Of a stretch of 8,309 bases of DNA, positions 1-6,569 are shown piece after piece. The stretch is from CAZXVW01 sp964644025. GTDB taxonomy: Bacteria; Acidobacteriota; Terriglobia; Bryobacterales; Bryobacteraceae. The position numbers and the translations under genes are program-made. The DNA lies in the NCBI GenBank assembly GCA_964644025.1, contig CAZXVW010000190.1, positions 1 through 8,309 of the forward strand, read 5' to 3'. Under the pieces are notes generated by a model that saw only the letters and a list, made by a program, of their open reading frames with translations, was not told the origin of the DNA and did no database searches. The stretch's first letter is position 1. Every line of letters starts with the position of its first letter.

Positions 1-176
1 CGATCGAATGATCGCGGCCCCATTGAAGCGCAGTCAATGCGACACCGTTCTAGCGATGCTGGAGGCATTTCCGCGATCGAATGATCGCGGCCCCATTGAA
101 GCGCCGCGCGTCGCCTCGGGCACCCATTGCCGCCACAGGTATTTCCGCGATCGAATGATCGCGGCCCCATTCGAGC
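1..176 (+). CRISPR. CRISPR array, leader-distal end (three repeats, two spacers)
   Basis: A 36-bp repeat appears at 1-29 (cut by the window edge), 67-102 and 141-176, with unrelated spacers of 37 bp (30-66) and 38 bp (103-140). Each repeat carries a perfect 8-bp stem, CCGCGATC/GATCGCGG, around a GAAT loop (71-90 in the middle copy). The plus-strand repeat ends in ATTGAAGC, the usual form of the 3' end and 8-nt crRNA handle, which suggests plus-strand transcription with the leader to the left, outside the window. The right-hand copy differs at 172-173 (CGAGC instead of GAAGC). Degeneracy at the 3' end of the last repeat is typical of the oldest, trailer end, so both orientation cues agree. No cas gene is visible, so the type is not assigned. 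Confidence 0.93.
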
Positions 177-188
177 AGGATTTCGGCG

Positions 189-278
<90 letters not shown>

Positions 279-289
279 GCTTCGCTTCC

Positions 290-318
290 AACATAGCCGA
301 ATCCCTCCGCCGGCGCAA
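290..318 (-). promoter_or_regulatory. possible promoter of the tRNA-Ser gene
   Basis: On the minus strand TTGCGC (318-313) and TATGTT (295-290) are separated by exactly 17 bp. The -10-like box ends 11 bp before the mature tRNA 5' end, a normal distance for a short leader. The -35 box matches the consensus at only three of six positions. A perfect 7-bp hairpin (309-315 with 321-327, loop CAACA) overlaps it, so this is a weak call from spacing and position alone. Confidence 0.3.
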
Positions 319-444
319 CACGCCGGCCCCGCCGAGGACGGCGGCCGGAGGCGCCCGTAATCCGCCGGCTGAGCTGCCCCGGGGTTCCCGGAGGCTGAAT
401 TACGTGACAGGGACCTCCCTGTTGGAGGCGCCGTGATCTCGCGC

Positions 445-597
445 GTAGATCGCCTGGTTGCGAATCTGACCCCGTCGCGGATCTTCACCCACAGCGCATC
501 CAGGTACACGATCGGGCAGACGGCTTCCAAGGGCCGGTTCTGCGATGCTTTGACCTCGTCGAGGACTTCCTCGGTCACCTGCGAAATCACCGGCGGC
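445..597 (-). pseudogene. IS256-family transposase remnant, frameshifted and truncated
   Basis: The minus strand encodes about 50 residues typical of the mutator/IS256 transposase core. They include VISQVTEEVLDEVKASQNRP and then CPIVYLDALWVKIRDG, in which the Asp at 500-498 corresponds to the first catalytic Asp of the DDE triad. At about 471 the frame breaks: the family continuation (GQIRNQAIY) is found in the next frame, to about 445. Flanking sequence in any frame shows no more of the roughly 400-residue transposase, and I see no terminal inverted repeats or target duplication. It is a dead internal fragment. Together with the CRISPR trailer and the tRNA it shows past insertion and deletion at this end of the methyltransferase cluster. 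Confidence 0.8.
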
Positions 598-894
598 GCC
601 TCACTGCCTGGTGGAGGCGTCGGGGTAGAAATGCCGCTGTGTCTTAGCACGACCGGGCAGGCCCGGGTGGGGACGTGCGAACGAGCCCCGAATTAAGCGG
701 CGTGAAATCCCAACTTCCGAAATTTCAAATGTAGCCGGCGGGCCGGAAGTGGTAACCTGACTAAGCATCCGGCTTCAACAGGAATGAGCTCGAAAAACCG
801 TGGCCGGCCCGGCCCCCGACGCCATCTCTGTGGGCCGCGGGGCAGAAGGTCCCGCCAACAGGACGATGGCCACGCGGATGCTGACACGGTAGTG
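598..894. other. intergenic region with no recognisable gene
   Basis: I find no convincing coding sequence, RNA gene or repeat family between the transposase scrap and the first methyltransferase gene. Open frames here translate to Arg/Pro/Gly-rich strings of the kind expected from random GC-rich DNA. It should hold the promoter of the plus-strand operon. I could not pick out a convincing -35/-10 pair, a sigma-54 box or the conserved core of a cobalamin riboswitch. Confidence 0.5.
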
Positions 895-1941
895 ATGACA
901 TCAAAAGAGCTTGTCTTGCGAAACTATACGTTCCAACCCGTGGAGCGTTTCACGATCGATTTTTGTGCCTGCTCGGAAGTCTACGAACAGCTTCGCAATT
1001 ATTACGGGGTAGCCGACGACCTGGCGCTGATGGAGAAGCTGCACGTGGATTTTCGCTTTCCCCGGGCGCGTTGGATCGGGTTTCCTCTCACCGACTCGCA
1101 GGGCAGGCCGATGGATTATTTCGGCATCCCGCGCAACGACGTGGGCGAATTCGGCTACGCGATCGAACATCCGCTGGCCGAAGTTTCCTCGATCGCGGAG
1201 ATGGAAGCTTATCCGTACTGGCCGACGGTGGACATGTGGGATTACGACCAGTACGCGGAGGAATGCGCCCGGTTCGAGGAATACGCGGTGTACGGGGGCG
1301 CCTGGGGCTGGTTTTTCGACGCGGCCTGCGACCTGGTGGGCATGGAGCGCTGGTTCCTGATGCTTTACGACAACCCGGAACTGGCCCACGCCATCCTGGG
1401 CAAAATCACCGACTGGATGGCCGGCTATTCCGAGATCATGTTTCAGAAGGCGGGCAAGTATATCGACATTTGCTTTACCGCCGACGACTACGGTTTCCAG
1501 CGGGGCCCGATGATGAACCAGAGCATGTTCGACGAGTTCGTCAGACCGTACGCGCAACGGATCTACGACGTGGGCCGGCGGCATGGGAAGCTGATCATGC
1601 AGCACTCCTGCGGCAGCGTCGCCGCCTGGATTCCCTCTTTCCTGGAAATGGGTTTGAATATACTGGAGCCGGTGCAGGTGGGTGCGGCCGGGATGGATCC
1701 CCGGAAGCTCGCGGCCCAGTGGGGCGGCAAGCTCTGCTTCCACGGCTCGATCGACACTCAGCGGACGCTCCCGTTCGGCACCCCGGACGACGTCCGGCGG
1801 GAAGTCCGGGAGCGAGTGGAAACCTTCCGTCCCTACGGCGGCTTCACGATTGCGCCTTCCCAGCACCTGTTGACCGACATACCGATAGAAAACATCGTCG
1901 CCATGTACGAGGCGGCGTGGGAGTACTGCTGGCTGAACTGA
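895..1941 (+). CDS. UroD-fold corrinoid methyltransferase (MtaA/CmuA/MtvB-like), first copy
   Basis: A 348-residue cytoplasmic protein of the uroporphyrinogen-decarboxylase fold used by corrinoid methyltransferases. Visible family features are FTADDYG (194-200), the H-x-C zinc motif as HSC (237-239), FHGSIDTQRTLPFGTPDDV (282-300) and the C-terminal stretch TDIPIENIVAMYEA. Such proteins move a methyl group from a substrate to a corrinoid protein, or from methyl-corrinoid to an acceptor such as tetrahydrofolate or coenzyme M. The third zinc ligand, a Cys in MtaA and in the paralogue at 2743-3858, is replaced by Pro321. I therefore favour a substrate-side (MtvB-like) role, as inference. The ATG at 895 was chosen because MTSKE matches the paralogue's start; upstream codons to 784 look non-coding. 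No clear Shine-Dalgarno is present. It is followed by the corrinoid-protein gene after 73 bp. True heme-pathway UroD is unlikely given the context. Confidence 0.87.
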   Translation: MTSKELVLRNYTFQPVERFTIDFCACSEVYEQLRNYYGVADDLALMEKLHVDFRFPRARWIGFPLTDSQGRPMDYFGIPRNDVGEFGYAIEHPLAEVSSIAEMEAYPYWPTVDMWDYDQYAEECARFEEYAVYGGAWGWFFDAACDLVGMERWFLMLYDNPELAHAILGKITDWMAGYSEIMFQKAGKYIDICFTADDYGFQRGPMMNQSMFDEFVRPYAQRIYDVGRRHGKLIMQHSCGSVAAWIPSFLEMGLNILEPVQVGAAGMDPRKLAAQWGGKLCFHGSIDTQRTLPFGTPDDVRREVRERVETFRPYGGFTIAPSQHLLTDIPIENIVAMYEAAWEYCWLN

Positions 1942-1947
1942 ACCGGA

Positions 1948-1968
1948 CGCGGAGCAGACGTCTCCGCG
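1948..1968 (+). promoter_or_regulatory. intra-operon hairpin between methyltransferase and corrinoid-protein genes
   Basis: A perfect 7-bp inverted repeat, CGCGGAG (1948-1954) and CTCCGCG (1962-1968), encloses a 7-nt loop. It starts 7 bp after the upstream stop codon. There is no following T-run, so it is not a classical terminator. It could protect mRNA ends or partly attenuate transcription. Confidence 0.4.
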
Positions 1969-2014
1969 CGGCAGCCACGATTTAGATAAGGAATTCAGAA
2001 GCGAGGAAGCACGA

Positions 2015-2650
2015 ATGGCAGATCTCAAGAAAATGTACGAAGCGATCCTGACCGGTGACCGGCAGACAGCGGTGGCAATCACCGAAGAGGCCCTCCGGGA
2101 GAATCTCGAACCGCAAAAACTGATCGACGAGGCGATGATCCCGGCGATGGGCGAAGCGGGCCGGCGGTTCGAGAATGAAGAGTACTTCGTTCCGGAACTG
2201 CTGTTGGCGGCCCGGGCCATGAAGGGCGCGCTGGCGCTGCTCCAGCCCCTGCTGCGGCAAAGCGGGGCGGAGCCGATCGGCCGGGTAGTGATCGGAACGG
2301 TGAAAGGCGACCTTCACGACATCGGGAAAAACCTGGTGGGTTCTATGCTGGAGGGCGCCGGTTTCAAAGTGGTGGACCTCGGCGCCGATGTTTCGCCCGA
2401 CAAGTTCGTTACCGCCATCCGCAGCGAGCAGCCCCAGTTGGTGTGCATGTCGGCGCTGCTGACGGTCACGATGCCGTCGATGAAGACGACGATGGAAGCG
2501 ATCAATGCCGCGGGCGTGCGAGACCAGGTGAAAGTGCTGATCGGCGGGGCCCCGGTGACACCGGCGTACGCTTCCGAGATCGGCGCCGACGGCTACGCCG
2601 ACAATGCCAGCAGCGCGGTGGCGAAAGCGCGGGAACTGGTGGCCGCCTGA
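2015..2650 (+). CDS. corrinoid (cobalamin-binding) methyl-carrier protein, MtaC/MtbC/MtvC-like
   Basis: A 211-residue protein with the standard two-part layout. A helical methionine-synthase-type cap domain spans about 1-85 (ALREN, LIDEAMIPAMGEAGRRFE, YFVPELLLAARAM). A Rossmann-like B12-binding domain spans about 88-211. The cobalamin signature is complete: DLHDIG at 99-104, where His101 is the expected lower axial cobalt ligand, then MSALLT (145-150) for the Ser/Leu segment and IGGAPVT (176-182) for the nucleotide-tail pocket. It carries the methyl group as methyl-Co(III) between two methyltransferases. GAGGAA at 2003-2008 is well placed before the ATG. The length is normal and the gene looks intact. 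Its place between two UroD-fold methyltransferases is the classical three-component arrangement. A reductive activase for oxidised cobalamin is not present in the window. Confidence 0.95.
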   Translation: MADLKKMYEAILTGDRQTAVAITEEALRENLEPQKLIDEAMIPAMGEAGRRFENEEYFVPELLLAARAMKGALALLQPLLRQSGAEPIGRVVIGTVKGDLHDIGKNLVGSMLEGAGFKVVDLGADVSPDKFVTAIRSEQPQLVCMSALLTVTMPSMKTTMEAINAAGVRDQVKVLIGGAPVTPAYASEIGADGYADNASSAVAKARELVAA

Positions 2651-2660
2651 GCGCGGACGG

Positions 2661-2697
2661 CGCCGCGGGCAGGCGCGGTTGGCCCCTGCCGCCGGCG
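2661..2697 (+). promoter_or_regulatory. intra-operon hairpin after the corrinoid-protein gene
   Basis: Positions 2661-2673 pair with 2685-2697 over 13 bp with two adjacent mismatches and an 11-nt loop; the central arms are GGGCAGG-like and CCTGCC. It lies 10 bp after the corrinoid-protein stop codon and has no T-run, so a simple Rho-independent terminator is unlikely. With the hairpin before the gene, it could produce a stable, separately abundant corrinoid-protein mRNA segment. Confidence 0.4.
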
Positions 2698-2742
2698 GTG
2701 TGCGAGGATGATGATGAGCATGAGCAGGAGAGTGATGGGAAT

Positions 2743-3858
2743 ATGACCTCCAAGGAAAGAATGCTGGTTGCCCTGCACCGGGGCAAGCCGGACAAACTGC
2801 CCGTGACGGTTCACCAGTGGCAGGGTTATCACCTGGAGGAGTACCTGGACGGCATCAGCGACCTGGAGGCGTTCGAGCGGTTCGGCATGGACGCCTCCAT
2901 CCAGTACTTCCAGGACATGGGCCAGTTCTGGCTGCCGGATGCCGACACCAGCAAGTTCTCCACCCCGGAGTGGCGAGACGAGATCGAGGTCATCAAGGAT
3001 GATCCGGAGGACCGGATTTATCACCACACGATCACCACGCCGGAAGGCCAGTTGACTTACAAGACCAACGGCAACCGGAAAACGACCTGGATCAACGAGT
3101 ACCTGATCAAGCACGACGAGGATATCGAGCTGATCGGCAAGTACATGCCGGTGCCTTCGCTGGACCCGAAGCCGGTGAACGAAGCCTATGACCGGGTCGG
3201 GGACAAAGGGATCCTGCGCGGTTTCGTCTGGGGTGACCAGGCCGGCTGCTGGCAGCACGCCGCCTGCCTGATCGACGTCACGGAATTGATGTTCAAGTGT
3301 TTCGATCAACCGGACTGGGTGCACGAGTTGCTCGACATTCTTCTGGAGAAAAAGCTGCGCTTCATCGAGACGATGAAGGGGGCCAAGTTCGACCTGATCG
3401 AGACGGGCGGCGGCTCGGCTTCCTCGACCGTAATTTCACCGGCCATCCACGAGGAATTCTGTCTCCCTTATGACCGGAAGATGCACGACGCATTGCACGA
3501 TCTGGGATTTTTGATCACGTACCACACCTGCGGGGGGACCAGCAAGATCGAGGACTACATTGTCGCCAATGGTTGCGATGCCTCGGAAACGCTGGCGCCG
3601 GTGAGCATCGGCAGCAACCAGGACCCGTGGGATTACAAGAAGAAAATCGGCAACCGGGTAGCCTTGATCGGCGGCATGGACCAGTTCAACGTGCTCACCG
3701 ACGGGACGCCGGAGCAGATCCGGGCGATGGTGTTCCGGTTGTTCGAGGAAGTGGGCTACGAGGGCGGCTACATCCTCTCCTGCGCCGACCATTTCTTCGA
3801 GACGCCGGTAGAGAACATCCGCGTGTACGCCGAGGCGGCCCGCGAATGCGTTTACTGA
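2743..3858 (+). CDS. UroD-fold corrinoid methyltransferase with intact zinc motif, second copy
   Basis: A 371-residue UroD-superfamily methyltransferase. The zinc-site pattern known from MtaA, MtbA and CmuA is complete: HTC at 261-263 and Cys347 in GGYILSCADHF, a spacing of 84 residues. Other family landmarks are the N-terminal MTSKERMLVALHRGKPDKLP, the ETGGG segment (220-224), LIGGMDQFNVLTDGTPEQIR (309-327 region) and the end FETPVENIRVYAEAA. Zinc in this family activates a thiol or other nucleophile for methyl transfer. The protein could be the acceptor-side enzyme or a second substrate-specific one; sequence alone cannot decide. AGGAG at 2726-2730 lies upstream of the ATG, and no other in-frame ATG lies close by. 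It follows the corrinoid protein by 92 bp and precedes the fucosidase by 28 bp, consistent with one operon. Confidence 0.88.
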   Translation: MTSKERMLVALHRGKPDKLPVTVHQWQGYHLEEYLDGISDLEAFERFGMDASIQYFQDMGQFWLPDADTSKFSTPEWRDEIEVIKDDPEDRIYHHTITTPEGQLTYKTNGNRKTTWINEYLIKHDEDIELIGKYMPVPSLDPKPVNEAYDRVGDKGILRGFVWGDQAGCWQHAACLIDVTELMFKCFDQPDWVHELLDILLEKKLRFIETMKGAKFDLIETGGGSASSTVISPAIHEEFCLPYDRKMHDALHDLGFLITYHTCGGTSKIEDYIVANGCDASETLAPVSIGSNQDPWDYKKKIGNRVALIGGMDQFNVLTDGTPEQIRAMVFRLFEEVGYEGGYILSCADHFFETPVENIRVYAEAARECVY

Positions 3859-3886
3859 AAAGGAATAGGAACGAGAGGAAACGAGA

Positions 3887-4957
3887 ATGTCTGCGATAAG
3901 AAAGTCTGCCTGGGTTTTTTCGGCGGTTCTCGCCATGGCGGTAGCGGTGTCGGTGGCCCGCCCGGCGCCGCCCATCAACAAGACCCCCCTGCCGGACAAG
4001 GTTCGGGCGCAGCAGGTGCGGGACCTGAAATTCGGCATGTTCATCTGCTGGTCGTTCAGCACCTTCTCGGGTCACGAGTGGAGCCGGGGGGTGCGGGATG
4101 TCAGCTTCTTCAAAGCCACCGCCGCCGACACCGACCAATGGTGCCGGACGGCCAAGGCGGCCGGGATGAATTACATCCTGTTCCTTACCAAGCACCACGA
4201 CGGCTTCTGTTTGTGGGACACCGATACCACCGAGTGGAAGGTGACCAATGCGCCGCTGGGCATCGACGTGCTCGCCAAGCTCCGTGAATCCTGCGACAAG
4301 TACGGCATCAAGCTGGCGCTGTATTTTTCCGAAGGCGACTGGACGTGGATCAAGGGCGAGGTGCCCCGGGACGGCCTGGTGCCCGGCAGCCCGCGGTGGC
4401 GCGACCCGATCTGGCGCAGCAGCAACAACCCGGAAATGAAGAAGGCGCAGCTCAAGGAACTGTGCACGCGTTACGGGCCGATCGAGTTCTTCTGGATGGA
4501 CCACGCGCAGGGTGACGGCGGCCTGAGCCACGCGGACACCGTCGAATGGGTCCACCGCTTCCAGCCGAACACGTTCGTCGGCTTCAACTCCGGCGAGCCC
4601 GCCGGCCGGCTTTGCATCCGCGAGCGAGGTAAGCCGGGACCGCTCGGCGACGTTTCGGCCTCCCGCTACAATAAGCAGGCCGAGCGTACCTATAAGGGGT
4701 ACTTGGTGGCCGAGTTCACCTATCCGATCCAGCCGCAGCGGCCGAAGGGGGCACACTGGTTCTATTCGCTGCCGGAGTACGAAAATGTCTGCTTCCCGGC
4801 GGAAAAGATTTACGCGGACTACGCCGGGGCGGTGCGCTACGGCAACATCTTCTCGCTCGACGTGGGTCCGCGGCCGGACGGAAAGCTGCGGGCGATCGAC
4901 GTCAAGACGCTCGAAGAAGTCGGCCGGATGATCCGGGAAAAGCAGGGACGGCAATAA
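3887..4957 (+). CDS. exported GH29 alpha-L-fucosidase with variant sugar pocket
   Basis: A 356-residue protein. An N-terminal Sec-type signal (about 1-24, hydrophobic run VFSAVLAMAVAVSVA) precedes a GH29 barrel that retains alpha-L-fucosidase. Motifs in order: LKFGMFICWSFSTF (47-60), HEW (63-65), LTKHHDGFCLWD (100-111), LALYFSEGDW (143-152), FFWMDH (201-206) with Asp205 as the likely nucleophile, AEFTYP (275-280) with Glu277 at the usual acid/base-region Glu, and LDVGPRPDGK near the end. It stops after the catalytic domain, without the C-terminal beta-sandwich of longer members. The normally conserved FxHWG is FICWS here, so the pocket His is Cys54. The usual NDR segment is also missing (FNSGEP instead). 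GAGAGGAA at 3873-3880 precedes the ATG. As last gene of the methyltransferase operon, it probably supplies the sugar acted on downstream. Confidence 0.9.
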   Translation: MSAIRKSAWVFSAVLAMAVAVSVARPAPPINKTPLPDKVRAQQVRDLKFGMFICWSFSTFSGHEWSRGVRDVSFFKATAADTDQWCRTAKAAGMNYILFLTKHHDGFCLWDTDTTEWKVTNAPLGIDVLAKLRESCDKYGIKLALYFSEGDWTWIKGEVPRDGLVPGSPRWRDPIWRSSNNPEMKKAQLKELCTRYGPIEFFWMDHAQGDGGLSHADTVEWVHRFQPNTFVGFNSGEPAGRLCIRERGKPGPLGDVSASRYNKQAERTYKGYLVAEFTYPIQPQRPKGAHWFYSLPEYENVCFPAEKIYADYAGAVRYGNIFSLDVGPRPDGKLRAIDVKTLEEVGRMIREKQGRQ

Positions 4958-5008
4958 CCGGGCCGGGCTCGCCGGGAGATCACAAGGGGCTGAGAAAACC
5001 GGCAATCA

Positions 5009-6508
5009 TTACGCCGCCCCCGCCGGGGCGGTGCCGATAGCCAGCACACTCGCGATCGGGTCCGGCGGCGCGGCGGGAAGATTCACCCCCAAGCGGCCCT
5101 CTGATTGGGCGAACTGAAGTTTCCCTTCACCGCCCAACAAAGCAACCGACGCTACTTTGCCGGGGATGCCTTCCACTTGCAGTTTGTCCCCCGGCCAGTC
5201 GAAAACGTGGAGGAAGACGGTGCCGTCTTTGGCGGTGGTCCGGCCGAATTTTAGACCTTGCAGCGGGCCGTAGGTAGTCCCGTGGATTGATTCGCCATTC
5301 GTCTGCATCCACTGGCCGATCCGGCGCAAGCGCTCCACCGCGGCCAGCGGGAACACGCCCTCGGGCGAAGGTCCCACGTTGAGCAGGAAGTTACCGCCGC
5401 GGCTCGCCACCTCAACCAGCGTGCGGATCAGCTTCTCCGGCGTCTTATAGTTCGTGTCGGAGGGATTGTACGCCCAGGAGTCGTTCATCGTCATACAGGT
5501 TTCCCAAAGCTGAAACTCGCCGGGGGCGGGCAGCGGTTTTGTGGGGTACTGCTTCTTGGCGAACTCCTGAGCCAGGGCGATGAGCTTGTCGCGCGGCAGC
5601 AGCTTGCTCATCTTCATCCAGGCGTCGATCATTTCCGGGCTGACCTCGGGCCGCGGTCCTTTCCGCTTCACCGGGATGCCATCGGGAAAGAACTGCTCGG
5701 GGGTAACGAAATCGCACTCGGGGCCGAGCCGGTCGTTGATCAGCGTGTCCGGGCTGAGTTCGTGAATCAGCCGGTGGAAGCGCGGGGGATCATACTTGTC
5801 CTGCCCGAACAAGCCGTCGAACCAGACGATCGCCACCTTCCCGTAGTTGGTGAGCAAAGTCCGGAGGTGGGATTCCATGTAATCGAGGTAGCCGGCCCAG
5901 CCGGGCCGCGACGGCTCGCCGTTCCAGTTTTCCGTGGCCGGCTTACTGGTGTCGCGGTAGCCGGGGTGGTGCATGTCGGGAGGGGAATAGTAAAACCCCA
6001 GCGGCATTTTCTCCTTCTCGCAGGCGGCCGCCAGCAGCGCCAGAACGTCCTTGCCGTACGGAGTGTTGGTGATCTTGTAATCGGTGCCGGGAGCGTCGAA
6101 CATGCAAAAGCCGTCATGGTGCTTGGTGGTGAAGACCATGTACCGCATGCCGGCCTGCCGGGCCTGGCGGACCCAGGCCTCCGGGTCAAAACGGACCGGG
6201 TTGAACCGGGAGGCAAGAGCGACGTATTCGCTTTCGCTGATGGGCCTGGAGTGCGGGAACCAGTCCGGCTTCATGATCGGCCAGGAGGCCTCCACGCCCG
6301 CGACCGAATAGGCTCCCCAATGAAGGAAAAGCCCGAATTTGGCCTGCCGGTACCAGGCGGTTCGGGCCATCTGGCGGGGATCCGGAGTGGCCTCGACGGG
6401 CGGTTCCTCAGAACAGCCGGCCGTAAAGGTGCTCAGCAACGCCGGCCCGGCCCCGGAGACCAGTGCGGCTTGCTGGATGGTGCGAAGGAAGTCTCGTCGT
6501 GTTTTCAT
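5009..6508 (-). CDS. Tat-exported lipoprotein GH29 alpha-L-fucosidase
   Basis: A 499-residue protein. It starts MKTRRDFLRT, a twin-arginine signal, followed by a hydrophobic stretch and a lipobox-like TAGC (29-32), so it is probably exported folded and anchored through Cys32. The GH29 catalytic domain follows: KFGLFLHWGAYSV (57-69) with the pocket His intact, TTKHHDGFCMFD (127-138), LGFYYSPPDMHH (170-181), IVWFDGLFG (227-235) with Asp231 as the likely nucleophile, INDRLG (257-262), LWETCMTMNDSWAY (334-347) and NFLLNVGPSPEG (373-384). About 100 further residues form a small beta-rich C-terminal domain. This is a standard full-length enzyme that removes alpha-L-fucose from glycans. The ATG at 6508 is preferred because the Tat motif begins there; a 30-residue extension upstream lacks any signal logic. 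Its Shine-Dalgarno is weak. It converges on the plus-strand fucosidase, with 51 bp between stops. Confidence 0.94.
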   Translation of the reverse strand: MKTRRDFLRTIQQAALVSGAGPALLSTFTAGCSEEPPVEATPDPRQMARTAWYRQAKFGLFLHWGAYSVAGVEASWPIMKPDWFPHSRPISESEYVALASRFNPVRFDPEAWVRQARQAGMRYMVFTTKHHDGFCMFDAPGTDYKITNTPYGKDVLALLAAACEKEKMPLGFYYSPPDMHHPGYRDTSKPATENWNGEPSRPGWAGYLDYMESHLRTLLTNYGKVAIVWFDGLFGQDKYDPPRFHRLIHELSPDTLINDRLGPECDFVTPEQFFPDGIPVKRKGPRPEVSPEMIDAWMKMSKLLPRDKLIALAQEFAKKQYPTKPLPAPGEFQLWETCMTMNDSWAYNPSDTNYKTPEKLIRTLVEVASRGGNFLLNVGPSPEGVFPLAAVERLRRIGQWMQTNGESIHGTTYGPLQGLKFGRTTAKDGTVFLHVFDWPGDKLQVEGIPGKVASVALLGGEGKLQFAQSEGRLGVNLPAAPPDPIASVLAIGTAPAGAA

Positions 6509-6569
6509 CAGATTGTTCTTTTGCGGCGATCCCTGGGCAATCACCCGGGCGGAGCAACCCTGGATCTTG

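Noticed and set aside
433..696. 87-codon plus-strand frame near the left edge
   Set aside because: It is antisense to the IS256 transposase remnant and has no motif.
784..894. 37-residue N-terminal extension of the first methyltransferase
   Set aside because: The extension is Arg/Gly-rich and unlike the family; MTSKE at 895 matches the start of the paralogue.
598..894. Cobalamin riboswitch ahead of the corrinoid operon
   Set aside because: This would be the logical place, but I could not find the conserved B12-box core; a covariance-model search would settle it.
895..1941. Heme-biosynthetic uroporphyrinogen decarboxylase (HemE)
   Set aside because: The H-x-C motif, a second divergent copy and the adjacent corrinoid protein fit the methyltransferase branch of the fold, not HemE.
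901..2220. 439-codon open frame on the minus strand across the first methyltransferase and corrinoid-protein genes
   Set aside because: It is antisense to two well-recognised genes and has no family-like motif; long antisense frames are expected in GC-rich DNA.
3695..5005. 436-codon minus-strand frame across the second methyltransferase end and the plus-strand fucosidase
   Set aside because: It mirrors GH29 coding sequence and its translation is Arg/Pro/His-rich without recognisable domains.
4958..5008. Bidirectional terminator between the convergent fucosidase genes
   Set aside because: Only a 4-bp CCGG self-pairing around GGGCTCG is visible, with no T-runs, so it is not callable.
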